This document shows positions 7,770 to 13,646 of a stretch of DNA of 16,030 bases, one piece after another. The stretch comes from Bacillota bacterium (GTDB lineage Bacteria; Bacillota; Desulfotomaculia; Desulfotomaculales; JAJYZD01), in the NCBI GenBank assembly GCA_021800315.1, contig JAJYZD010000061.1:1-16030 (forward strand). Direction: 5' to 3'. The position numbers were made by a program, and so were the translations under genes. Below the pieces are notes generated by a model that was not told the DNA's origin, searched no databases, and saw nothing but the letters and a program-made list of their open reading frames with translations. Numbering within the stretch: position 1 is the first letter of the stretch; every line of letters starts with the position of its first letter.

Positions 7770-7813
7770 ATCATGATTACACTTATGGTAACATGATGTA
7801 GGCCAAACGTCAA
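7770..7813 (-). promoter_or_regulatory. Promoter and operator of the VapBC-type module
   Basis: On the minus strand, TTGACG (7808-7813) and TACCAT (7785-7790) are separated by 17 bases. An imperfect inverted repeat, ATCATGATTAC (7770-7780) and GTAACATGAT (7788-7797), covers the -10 region. This is the usual position for an operator bound by a ribbon-helix-helix antitoxin. Confidence 0.6.
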
Positions 7814-7854
7814 GGGAAGCCGGGACTGGTTTCGTTGATGGCAACGGGCAAGGG

Positions 7855-8158
7855 GAACCCGGCCGCCCCACTGGCGGGGCCAGCCTCGGTCCAACGCGTG
7901 CGGCCTGGAGGATTACCTACTGGTCGAGGACGGTAGAGAGGAGGGCGGGGACCCGGCCCGGGAAATGACCGACACCGTCTTGATGGGCCTGCGGCTCCTG
8001 GAGGGGCTGGACCTGGCGCTTCGGGGTGAGCCTGGAGTCGGTGTACGCCGGGGAGTTGGCACGGCTGACGAACCTGGGCCCGGTGGAAATCGCCGGCGGG
8101 CGGTCTGACCAGGCGCGGCCTGCCGCCGGCCAACGAAGTGCTTGTCGCCTTTGTTTGA
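7855..8158 (+). pseudogene. hemW 3' fragment (third copy)
   Basis: Only the C-terminal third of hemW remains. It begins near a sequence matching the GPAAASHWRGG codons and includes MTDTVLMGLRLLEGLDL. It has a deletion where AAFADRFG should be, resumes at VSLESVYAGELARLTNLG, and loses frame again within the LRLTARGLP region before ending in a VAFV-stop that matches the other copies. Its GELARLTNL wording is closer to the second copy (GELARLTDL) than to the first, so copies 2 and 3 may share a more recent origin. The companion small ORF is absent here. Confidence 0.85.
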
Positions 8159-8182
8159 AGCCGGGCCACGTCCGCCGGGGTT

Positions 8183-8437
8183 CTATCCGAAGATGGTGTT
8201 GTAAATCCGGTAGCACTCCTGCCGCAACCGCCGGGTCAGGTCGGCGAGAACCTCCCGGTATTCACGCAGGGCGGTCAGGCCGACGTAGGTGTTCCAATCG
8301 CTGTGGTAGGAATATGGTTGGTTTGCTCCCACCATGACCTCGGACCAGTCCTCCTGAAAAAAAGAGGCGAATTCCTTCTTCAACTGGTTGAAATCAGCTG
8401 GGGCAAATCCGGTCCAGACCCGCGCCAGGCCGCCCAC
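8183..8437 (-). CDS. Hypothetical protein hyp84
   Basis: The frame gives 84 residues from a GTG at 8437: GGLARVWTGF, FNQLKKEFASFFQEDW, SDWNTYVGLTALREYREVL and LTRRLRQECYRIYNTIFG. It is probably soluble, helical and charged; I recognise no family. The start is uncertain, because no ribosome-binding site precedes 8437 and the codons upstream (KAGRKTVAV) are conserved in the relic at 4804-4942. The frame continues upstream without a break to a TGA at 8462-8464 that ends hyp55, so the two could be halves of one gene split by a stop or by a recoded TGA. Fragments of this gene occur at 3330-3470 and 4804-4930, which supports it being a real ancestral gene. Confidence 0.5.
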   Translation of the reverse strand: MGGLARVWTGFAPADFNQLKKEFASFFQEDWSEVMVGANQPYSYHSDWNTYVGLTALREYREVLADLTRRLRQECYRIYNTIFG

Positions 8438-8461
8438 GGCGACCGTTTTCCGGCCGGCCTT

Positions 8462-8629
8462 TCAATCGCACTGGTAAAGATAAGCCGGCACGGGATCGCC
8501 GGGAGCGGCCAGCCCGGCCAGGGATTCAGCGTCCAGGGTGCCGAACACCACGAGGGGCTGGCGGCGGGCTATCTTCAGGGCCTCCTCGAGCCGCTCCTGG
8601 GCGACGGCGGCCAGCAAGACTCTTTTCAC
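8462..8629 (-). CDS. Small hypothetical protein hyp55
   Basis: This 55-residue protein, too short for ordinary ORF listing, starts at GTG 8629 with an excellent ribosome-binding site (GGAGGAGA at 8635-8642). It reads KRVLLAAVAQERLEEALKIA, then RRQPLVVFGTLDAESLAGLA, and ends YLYQCD-TGA. It overlaps the 3' end of the DUF255 gene in another frame. In the relic at 3330-3660 the equivalent of this frame is continuous with the DUF255 frame, so this may be the original C-terminal part of that protein, detached by a frameshift. Its YLYQCD end is also kept in the relic at 4922-4942. Function is unknown. Confidence 0.5.
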   Translation of the reverse strand: MKRVLLAAVAQERLEEALKIARRQPLVVFGTLDAESLAGLAAPGDPVPAYLYQCD

Positions 8630-10448
8630 TTCCAATCTCCTCCTTTTGCTTCCGGCGGTCTTGGCCCGTGGCCCAATCGAGGGCGCACAGAAAGAAAGTA
8701 TGGACGGTGGGTGTTGCCGCGGCTTCGCCCATGAGGGCGGGGAGGTGGCGCCGGGCCGCCTCCTGGAACTTCCGGTTGCCGGTCAGGTATTCCAGGCGCA
8801 AGAGGTTGGCCAGGGCGACGGCGTTGCCGGAAGGCATGGCTCCGTCGCAAGCCTCCCGCGGCCGCAGCGGCAGGTCTTTGGCGTCCCGGCCGGTGAAGTA
8901 ATAGCCGCCCTCCGGATCGCCGAACAGGTCCTCCATCTGCCTGGTTAGATTAGCGGCCTTGCGCAGATAGTCCTCCTCGCCGGTGGCCTGGTGCAGTTCG
9001 AGCAGGCCCCAGGCCAGGAAGGCGTAATCGTCGAGATAGGCGGGATGAGCCGCCTGTCCTTCCCGGTAGCGGGCCAAGAGGCGCCCGTCCGGGCGCAGGC
9101 GTTCCAGGAGGAAGCCGGCGGCCCGGGAGGCCCGGAAAGCGTAGACTTCTTCGCCCAGGATGCGGGCACCCAAGGCGAGGGCGGCGATCATCAGCCCGTT
9201 CCAGGCGGTCAGGATCTTGTCGTCGGTGCCGGGCGGAACACGGCGCCCGCGGGCGGCAAAAAGCATGGCCCGGGCGTTCTCCATTTGCTCCGGGTCCCCG
9301 TCGCCGAACAGGCCGGCCGGACTTTTGATCAGGTTGGGAATGCTCCGGCCTTCGAAATTGCCCTGCGGGTTGATGTCGAAAGCCCGGTTGAAGAGAGCGG
9401 CTTGCTCCCGGCCCAGCACTTCCTCCACCTCGCCCGGTGTCCAGAGGTAGAACTTGCCCTCCTCCCCTTCCGAGTCGGCGTCGACGGCGGCGAAAAAGGC
9501 TCCCTCGGGGCCGGTCATGTCCCGTAAGACATAGGCGAAGATCCGGCGGGCCGCCGTGCCGTAGCCGCCGTTGCCGGTGGCGTCGGCGGCCTCCAGGTAG
9601 GCCATGGCCAACAGGGCGTTGCCGTAGAGCATCTTTTCGAAATGGGGCACCAGCCAGCGCTCGTCGGTCGAGTAGCGGGCGAAGCCGAAACCGATATGGT
9701 CGAAAATGCCGCCGCGATACATGGCCTGCAGGGTTTTTTCCACCATGGCCAGGGCTTTGGGCTCGCCGTTGCGCCGGAAATAGCGCAGGAGAAAGAGCAG
9801 GTTCTGGGGGGCCGGAAACTTGGGCGCCGGGCCGAAACCGCCCCAGACCGGATCGAAGTGGACGGCCAGCTCGGCGAAGGCCCGGTCCAGGAGCCGCGGG
9901 TCGGGCTCCCGGGGGGCCGCCGGCAGGAAGCGGGACTCGATGGCGTGGAGTACCTCCCGGCCGGCTTTTTCGATCTCCTCCCGCCGCTCGGACCAGTTCC
10001 GCGCCAGCAGCTGCAGGACCTGCGCAAAGCCGGGGCGCCCCCAGCGGTTTTGCGGCGGGAAGTAGGTGCCGGCGTAAAAAGGCGCCTTCTCCGGCGTCAG
10101 GAAGACGGACAGGGGCCAGCCGCCGCTGCCTGATATCAGTTGACAGGCGGCCATGTACACCATGTCCACATCCGGTCGCTCCTCTCGGTCTACCTTGACC
10201 GGGACGAAGCGTTCGTTGAGCAGGGCGGCCACCCCGGGGTCCTCGAAAGATTCCCGGGCCATCACGTGGCACCAGTGGCAGGTGGCATAACCGCAGGACA
10301 GGAATACCGGCTTGTTTTTCTCCCTGGCGCGGGCAAAGGCCTCCTCCCCCCAGGGGTACCAGTCGACCGGGTTATGGGCGTGCTGGAGGAGGTAGGGGCT
10401 CTTTTCCCCGGCCAGACGGTTGGGTTTGCCCGGGCCCAGACTGCTCAA
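8526..10448 (-). CDS. DUF255 thioredoxin-domain protein (YyaL/SPATA20 family)
   Basis: This 640-residue protein starts at TTG 10448 with GGGAGG upstream. The N-terminal DUF255 thioredoxin-like domain has SPYLLQHAHNPVDWYPWGEEA and the diagnostic CHWC motif (57-60, within GYATCHWCHVM), then VKVDREERPDVD and GGWPLSVFLTP. The remainder is the alpha/alpha-toroid region of the family (LVPHFEKMLYGNA, ILTAWNGLMIAALA, CDGAMPSGNAVALANLLRLE). Family members are usually somewhat longer and continue after the FFLCALDWATG block. Here the last ~45 residues are Arg/Gly/Pro-rich and look like an out-of-frame tail overlapping hyp55, so the true C-terminus may have been lost by a frameshift near 8632-8660. The cellular role of the family is poorly defined; redox or sugar-related functions are only suggestions. 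Confidence 0.92.
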   Translation of the reverse strand: MSSLGPGKPNRLAGEKSPYLLQHAHNPVDWYPWGEEAFARAREKNKPVFLSCGYATCHWCHVMARESFEDPGVAALLNERFVPVKVDREERPDVDMVYMAACQLISGSGGWPLSVFLTPEKAPFYAGTYFPPQNRWGRPGFAQVLQLLARNWSERREEIEKAGREVLHAIESRFLPAAPREPDPRLLDRAFAELAVHFDPVWGGFGPAPKFPAPQNLLFLLRYFRRNGEPKALAMVEKTLQAMYRGGIFDHIGFGFARYSTDERWLVPHFEKMLYGNALLAMAYLEAADATGNGGYGTAARRIFAYVLRDMTGPEGAFFAAVDADSEGEEGKFYLWTPGEVEEVLGREQAALFNRAFDINPQGNFEGRSIPNLIKSPAGLFGDGDPEQMENARAMLFAARGRRVPPGTDDKILTAWNGLMIAALALGARILGEEVYAFRASRAAGFLLERLRPDGRLLARYREGQAAHPAYLDDYAFLAWGLLELHQATGEEDYLRKAANLTRQMEDLFGDPEGGYYFTGRDAKDLPLRPREACDGAMPSGNAVALANLLRLEYLTGNRKFQEAARRHLPALMGEAAATPTVHTFFLCALDWATGQDRRKQKEEIGSEKSLAGRRRPGAARGGPEDSPPPAPRGVRHPGR

Positions 10449-10610
10449 TTTATGACCTCCCGGTTTCGGCGGTTACCTGCCGCTAGTATCCCCTGGCGGT
10501 CTCGTCCGGTATGCCGGGCCAGGCTGGAGAAGGTGCGCCGTCCAAGAATGTTCTTTCGGGCCGGGGGACGCAAAGCCTTTTTTGTCGGGGAAAAGTAATG
10601 TGGGGTTTTC

Positions 10611-10640
10611 CAGGCAACCCCAGGCAACCCGAGGCAACTG
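10611..10640. repeat. Three 10-bp tandem repeats
   Basis: CAGGCAACCC occurs twice in tandem (10611-10620, 10621-10630) and is followed by the variant GAGGCAACTG (10631-10640). A perfect 12-bp palindrome, CCGTCCGGACGG, follows at 10653-10664. Both lie in the intergenic space between the divergent DUF255 and TetR genes. Confidence 0.8.
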
Positions 10641-10680
10641 TTAGGACCACGGCCGTCCGGACGGACAAGAAATTTCTCTA

Positions 10681-10727
10681 TTGACCGAATCGGTTAATTA
10701 TATTATCATGTTGACCGATACGGTCAA
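10681..10727 (+). promoter_or_regulatory. TetR promoter with two palindromic operators
   Basis: TTGACC (10681-10686) and TATCAT (10704-10709) are spaced by exactly 17 bases. The first operator-like palindrome, TTGACCGAATCGGTTAA (10681-10697), covers the -35. The second, TTGACCGATACGGTCAA (10711-10727), has perfect 7-bp arms with a 3-bp spacer and lies just after the -10. This geometry predicts autorepression by the downstream TetR protein. Confidence 0.8.
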
Positions 10728-10740
10728 TACTATTTACGAG

Positions 10741-11370
10741 GTGAGTCCTCTGGAAAATTTCCTAAATATACCGCAAGAGAAACAGAAGAAAATTATTGAC
10801 GCAGCACTTATCTGCTTCGGTACTAACGGTTACAGAAAATCATCTGTAAGTGATATCGCTACTGCTGCAGGAATCTCGAAAGCATTGATATTCCATTACT
10901 TTGGCACGAAGAAAGCTTTATATTTATATTGCCTAGAGTTGTGTGGTAATATTGCAATGTGTGAATTTAACGAGAAATTCGATAACAGTGTTACTGATTT
11001 CTTCGATAGAATCATGCTTTTGAGTGATATTAAGATTGCGGCTATGAAAAAACACCCTGCCATGCTTTCCTTTTTAAACAGTGTGTATTTTGAAAATGAT
11101 GATGAAGTTAAGGCGGATATACAAACTATTCTTACCAATGGACAGGGTGGCGATTTGAGGACTGGAATTGCTTTTGCATGCACGGACATTGCCAAATTTA
11201 AAGATGGTATTGATCCGAAGCTTGTTATGAAAATACTCATCCGACTTACCGATGGGTATTTAAGTAAAATACCGGTTAAAACCAGGATTGATCTTGACGC
11301 GTTGCACGAAGAACTCGTCGAGTGTATCAATTTATTAAAAAACAATTTCTATAAGGAGCAATATTTATAA
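10741..11370 (+). CDS. TetR/AcrR-family transcriptional regulator
   Basis: An upstream start at 10681 would lie inside the promoter, so the GTG at 10741 is preferred, giving 209 residues. The N-terminal TetR helix-turn-helix is clear: KQKKIIDAALICFGTNGYRKSSVSDIATAAGISKALIFHYFGTKKALYLY (split here only for description, residues about 14-63). The helical ligand-binding domain follows without a recognisable ligand signature. The gene is strikingly AT-rich compared with its GC-rich neighbours, as if acquired separately. Two palindromes at its promoter suggest autoregulation. It is followed after ~58 bases by the start of a PEP synthase gene, so control of that gene was probably its original job. 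Confidence 0.9.
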   Translation: MSPLENFLNIPQEKQKKIIDAALICFGTNGYRKSSVSDIATAAGISKALIFHYFGTKKALYLYCLELCGNIAMCEFNEKFDNSVTDFFDRIMLLSDIKIAAMKKHPAMLSFLNSVYFENDDEVKADIQTILTNGQGGDLRTGIAFACTDIAKFKDGIDPKLVMKILIRLTDGYLSKIPVKTRIDLDALHEELVECINLLKNNFYKEQYL

Positions 11371-11428
11371 CGTATTTTGCTTCTTCCATTAAAAAAGAAT
11401 AAACGCGTAAACTAAAAGGAGAACCGGT

Positions 11429-11521
11429 ATGAATTCATATGTGCTTGGCTTTGAGGAAATCGATAAAAGACGGGCAAAGGATCCGGGTCAACGGTACGAT
11501 GTCAGCGCTAACACTTTTTGA
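11429..11521 (+). pseudogene. 5' remnant of a phosphoenolpyruvate synthase gene
   Basis: A well-placed ribosome-binding site (AAAAGGAGA) precedes ATG 11429. The first 13 residues, MNSYVLGFEEIDK, match the conserved N-terminus of PEP synthase / PEP-utilising dikinases (typically followed by a VGGKGANLGEL motif). That motif is missing: after EIDK (about 11467) the sequence changes to unrelated codons and stops at 11519-11521. The remaining ~800 codons are not in this window. The break coincides with the left end of the recombinase cassette, so the element probably interrupted or replaced the gene. The assignment rests on a short match. Confidence 0.6.
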
Positions 11522-11957
11522 GACGTTTCCGCTCGAAATAAGTGGTCATGAAATTAGCCGCCCGGAGCCCCTGGCGGGCGAGCCTCCGCGGCCGTGGTTC
11601 CCCAAGGAAGGTGCCAAGGACCTTGGCCGCCAAGGGATAGGCTACCACGGCCGCCCTCACGCGAACCAGTCAACTGCTACCTGTACCACGAATGGTAAGA
11701 GAGTTTTCCGCGTAACCCATCCCTTTCACCCGTGGTTCAATAAGGAATTTGAATACCTCACGGTGAGAAACAACCAGGGGCTAAACCGGGTCATGTTCAT
11801 TGGTTCCAGCGGCTACATGCAGTCAATGCCTGTAGCCTGGACGGATCTTGCCCCTGTGGATCCCTTTGTGGAATTGGCTGGCGGACGCGTCCTGTTCAGG
11901 ACGGCCGACCTGCTGGCGCTCGTTCACCTCGTTCAAACTCTGAAGGAAGAAGTGTAA
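11499..11957 (+). CDS. DUF5372 (Y4bD/Y4pK-like) mobile-element protein
   Basis: The conserved domain is in the second half: KRVFRVTHPFHPWFNKEFEYL, NRVMFIGSSGYMQSMPVAWTDLAPVDPF and GRVLFRTADLLALVHLV. This matches the small DUF5372 family that accompanies HTH proteins and serine recombinases in mobile cassettes. The start is uncertain: the frame is open from 11439, with an ATG at 11499, but the first ~60 codons overlap an inverted-repeat structure (11588-11654) and look non-native, so the true protein may begin near 11680 at a non-ATG codon. Function is unknown; presumably it assists the element. Confidence 0.7.
   Translation: MSALTLFETFPLEISGHEISRPEPLAGEPPRPWFPKEGAKDLGRQGIGYHGRPHANQSTATCTTNGKRVFRVTHPFHPWFNKEFEYLTVRNNQGLNRVMFIGSSGYMQSMPVAWTDLAPVDPFVELAGGRVLFRTADLLALVHLVQTLKEEV
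11588..11654. repeat. Nested inverted repeat (cruciform-like)
   Basis: GCGGCCGTGGT (11588-11598) and ACCACGGCCGC (11644-11654) are perfect 11-bp inverted arms. Within the loop, GCCAAGG (near 11613-11619) and CCTTGGC (11621-11627) form a second tight inverted repeat. The structure lies between the truncated PEP synthase start and the DUF5372 domain, near the left end of the recombinase cassette. Confidence 0.8.
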
Positions 11958-11967
11958 TGCCGATTAT

Positions 11968-11999
11968 GCCACTGGTGTAACTCTAATTACGCCGGTGGC
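11968..11999 (+). terminator. Strong 13-bp hairpin after the DUF5372 gene
   Basis: GCCACTGGTGTAA (11968-11980) pairs fully with TTACGCCGGTGGC (11987-11999), with two G-U pairs in RNA and a 6-base loop. It begins 11 bases after the stop codon. Only a short T-run follows, so it is a moderate terminator candidate. Confidence 0.5.
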
Positions 12000-12043
12000 T
12001 TCTGATCTGCTGATTGATGGTCCGGAATAATTTCGCGCATGAC

Positions 12044-12072
12044 TTGACTTGGTAATAGGAGGGGAGTATAAT
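12044..12072 (+). promoter_or_regulatory. Promoter of the HTH-recombinase operon
   Basis: TTGACT (12044-12049) and TATAAT (12067-12072) are separated by exactly 17 bases, close to the sigma-A consensus. A GGGAGG ribosome-binding site follows just upstream of the ATG at 12101. Confidence 0.8.
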
Positions 12073-12100
12073 CGTTATAACATAATGAGGGAGGGACGCC

Positions 12101-12559
12101 ATGAGCAAGAAAGAAGATGATCTGCGCGACGCCCACGCCTTGAACCCTCATCCCGAAGATGTGCAGAATGAACTCTTCCGTTCAGGAAGAAGATTCTTCG
12201 ACTCCAGGGACTTGGTTCAGGTCAAGTATGAGATGCTCCGCCGCGTCGATCATGACGGCGTTCCAGTGACTCGCGCGGCTGACGAGTTCGGCCTTTCCCG
12301 CCCTTGCTTCTATCGGACCAAGGCGGATTTTGAATCGGGGGGGCTGCCAGGACTATTGCCGGAGAAGCCCGGCCCCCGACATCCTCACAAATTGACTGAA
12401 GATGTGCTGAGGGTAATCGAGGGCTGGCTGCAAGAAAAGCCGCCTCCCCGAAGGAAGGAACTGGTCGATCGCATCCGTCAACAACTGGGCATTGAGGTGC
12501 ATCCGCGCAGCATAGAGCGGGGCATGAGACGCCTGGTAAAAAGGGGGCACTCCAAGTAG
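12101..12559 (+). CDS. Helix-turn-helix protein of a recombinase cassette
   Basis: This 152-residue protein has a transposase-like helix-turn-helix: KYEMLRRVDHDGVPVTRAADEFGLSRPCFYRTKADFESGGLPGLL (approximate residues 44-87), then KPGPRHPHKL and a second helical segment ending SIERGMRRLVKRG. This arrangement is typical of the short HTH proteins found beside DUF5372 and large serine recombinases, resembling the DNA-binding part of insK/IS481-type transposases without a catalytic domain. It starts the operon driven by the promoter at 12044-12072. It probably binds element DNA or regulates the recombinase; this is inference. Confidence 0.85.
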   Translation: MSKKEDDLRDAHALNPHPEDVQNELFRSGRRFFDSRDLVQVKYEMLRRVDHDGVPVTRAADEFGLSRPCFYRTKADFESGGLPGLLPEKPGPRHPHKLTEDVLRVIEGWLQEKPPPRRKELVDRIRQQLGIEVHPRSIERGMRRLVKRGHSK

Positions 12560-12566
12560 TCCAGCG

Positions 12567-12812
12567 ATGGAGCAGGCTGAGTGGGTTGTGCGTTACGAAG
12601 CGATGCGGGCGCTCGTAACCGGAGATAATCAGCCCACCACCCCGGTCCAGGGTTTGGTGGCCGGCTGGATGCGTGTATGGACAAGCCTGCCACCGGCTTC
12701 ACCTAAATACCGTCATCAGAGCGGGAGTGATGAACGTTCCAATAGCAACATGGTCTCGATTCTCTTGGAGATGGCGATCCAGGCGGCAACCTGTCAGGAG
12801 GTAACTACGTAA
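12567..12812 (+). CDS. Small accessory protein of the recombinase cassette
   Basis: This 81-residue ORF starts 7 bases after the HTH gene. It begins EQAEWVVRYEAMRALVTGD and ends with a helix (MVSILLEMAIQAATCQ). As I recall, small RYEALR-type proteins are found between the HTH gene and the recombinase in related cassettes, and the position fits that. The middle (LVAGWMRVWTSLPPAS) is shorter than I would expect, so this member may be degraded. Its function is unknown. Confidence 0.55.
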   Translation: MEQAEWVVRYEAMRALVTGDNQPTTPVQGLVAGWMRVWTSLPPASPKYRHQSGSDERSNSNMVSILLEMAIQAATCQEVTT

Positions 12813-12889
12813 CGGGCTGGCTCATAAATGCGGGTGGGGATCAAATAGGCTTGTTATGGAGAGATTTGAAAAGATCGAAGGTGACTGGA

Positions 12890-13243
12890 ATGGATAGAGA
12901 TGTTCACCAGAAGATCACCCCCCGGCACCTAAGGCGAGATGCATACCTCTATGTCAGACAGAGCACCCTTCGTCAGGTTTTTGAGAACACGGAAAGTACC
13001 CACCGCCAGTACGCCCTACGGGGTCGTGCGCTGGCGCTGGGCTGGACAACGGGGCAGGTCGTGACGATCGACGAGGACCAGGGGCGATCCGGCGCCTCCA
13101 CGGATGGCCGGGAGGGATTCCAGCGTCTGGTAGCCGATGTCGGCATGGGCAAAGTGGGTATCGTCCTGGGGCTTGAGGTCTCCCGGCTCGCCCGCCGCTC
13201 GTCTGATTGGTACCAGCTTTTGAGGTTGTCTTCCATTGTTTGA
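12890..13243 (+). pseudogene. Serine recombinase, truncated after the N-terminal domain
   Basis: The ATG at 12890 (GAAGGTGA upstream) gives 117 residues. The resolvase-type catalytic N-terminus is recognisable: YLYVRQSTLRQV with the nucleophilic Ser25, then STHRQYALRGRALALGW, IDEDQGRSGAS, and GIVLGLEVSRLARRSSDWYQLL containing the conserved arginines. Family proteins of this type run to 500-700 residues with recombinase and zinc-ribbon domains. Here, homology stops after WYQLL (about 13222), and the frame closes six codons later. It lacks the rest of the catalytic core and all DNA-binding domains, so it cannot recombine DNA by itself. Confidence 0.85.
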
Positions 13244-13297
13244 TTACTGATCCCAGCTCACATTTACTTATGTTGGTTGCTAAGGACGGTTGGGCCC

Positions 13298-13326
13298 TTG
13301 ACATAATGTAAGAAATGCTTTATGGT
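13298..13326 (+). promoter_or_regulatory. Promoter of the AbrB-type antitoxin gene
   Basis: A perfect TTGACA (13298-13303) and TATGGT (13321-13326) are spaced by 17 bases. ATGTAA just after the -35 and TTACAT just after the -10 form an inverted pair (about 13306-13333) that could be an operator. Confidence 0.65.
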
Positions 13327-13370
13327 TTACATGATGGATGTGAGTCGAAAAGAGGTAAGTTGCAGTATCG

Positions 13371-13646
13371 GTGGCAACCGTTTCGAGCAAGGGACGGATC
13401 ATAATTCCTGCCGAGGTAAGGAAGAAAAAGGGTATCAAACAGGGAGACCGCTTCGAGGTTAAGATGCTTGAAAATCAGCTTCTCTTGGTATATGTGGAGA
13501 AAAAATCGTTGGCCGGGCTTTACGGCCTGTTTAAAGGAGAAGGCCTGACCAGGGCGCTACGGGAGGAACATGAAAGAGAACTCGCCAAGGAGAAAGGAGG
13601 CGTTCGTGCATCATGTCGCGTTTGGTTTCCTTCCTGGGGACCTTGA
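13371..13646 (+). CDS. AbrB/SpoVT-domain antitoxin, partner missing
   Basis: A GTG at 13371 starts a 91-residue protein. Residues 1-45 (VSSKGRIIIPAEVRKKKGIKQGDRFEVKML, then LLLVYVEKK) are a typical AbrB/SpoVT swapped-hairpin DNA-binding domain, as in VapB- and MazE-type antitoxins. The helical LTRALREEHERELAKEK region resembles the toxin-binding tail of such antitoxins that pair with PIN-domain toxins. The last ~15 residues (ASCRVWFPSWGP) overlap the next gene and look unnatural, as if the normal stop and the toxin gene had been lost. The upstream promoter is strong. It may now act only as an orphan regulator. Confidence 0.8.
   Translation: MATVSSKGRIIIPAEVRKKKGIKQGDRFEVKMLENQLLLVYVEKKSLAGLYGLFKGEGLTRALREEHERELAKEKGGVRASCRVWFPSWGP

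Noticed and set aside
8950..10272. 440-residue minus-strand frame overlapping the DUF255 gene
   Set aside because: It is rich in Arg, Gly and Pro and lies in another frame of the same strand as the conserved CHWC protein; a GC-rich shadow.
10681..10740. Upstream ATG/TTG starts extending the TetR protein by 20 residues
   Set aside because: These codons are the promoter and the two operator palindromes; TetR proteins normally begin shortly before the helix-turn-helix, as from the GTG at 10741.
11968..11999. GCCACTG motif suggesting a cobalamin riboswitch
   Set aside because: It is only one arm of a simple 13-bp hairpin downstream of a stop codon, with none of the other conserved riboswitch parts.
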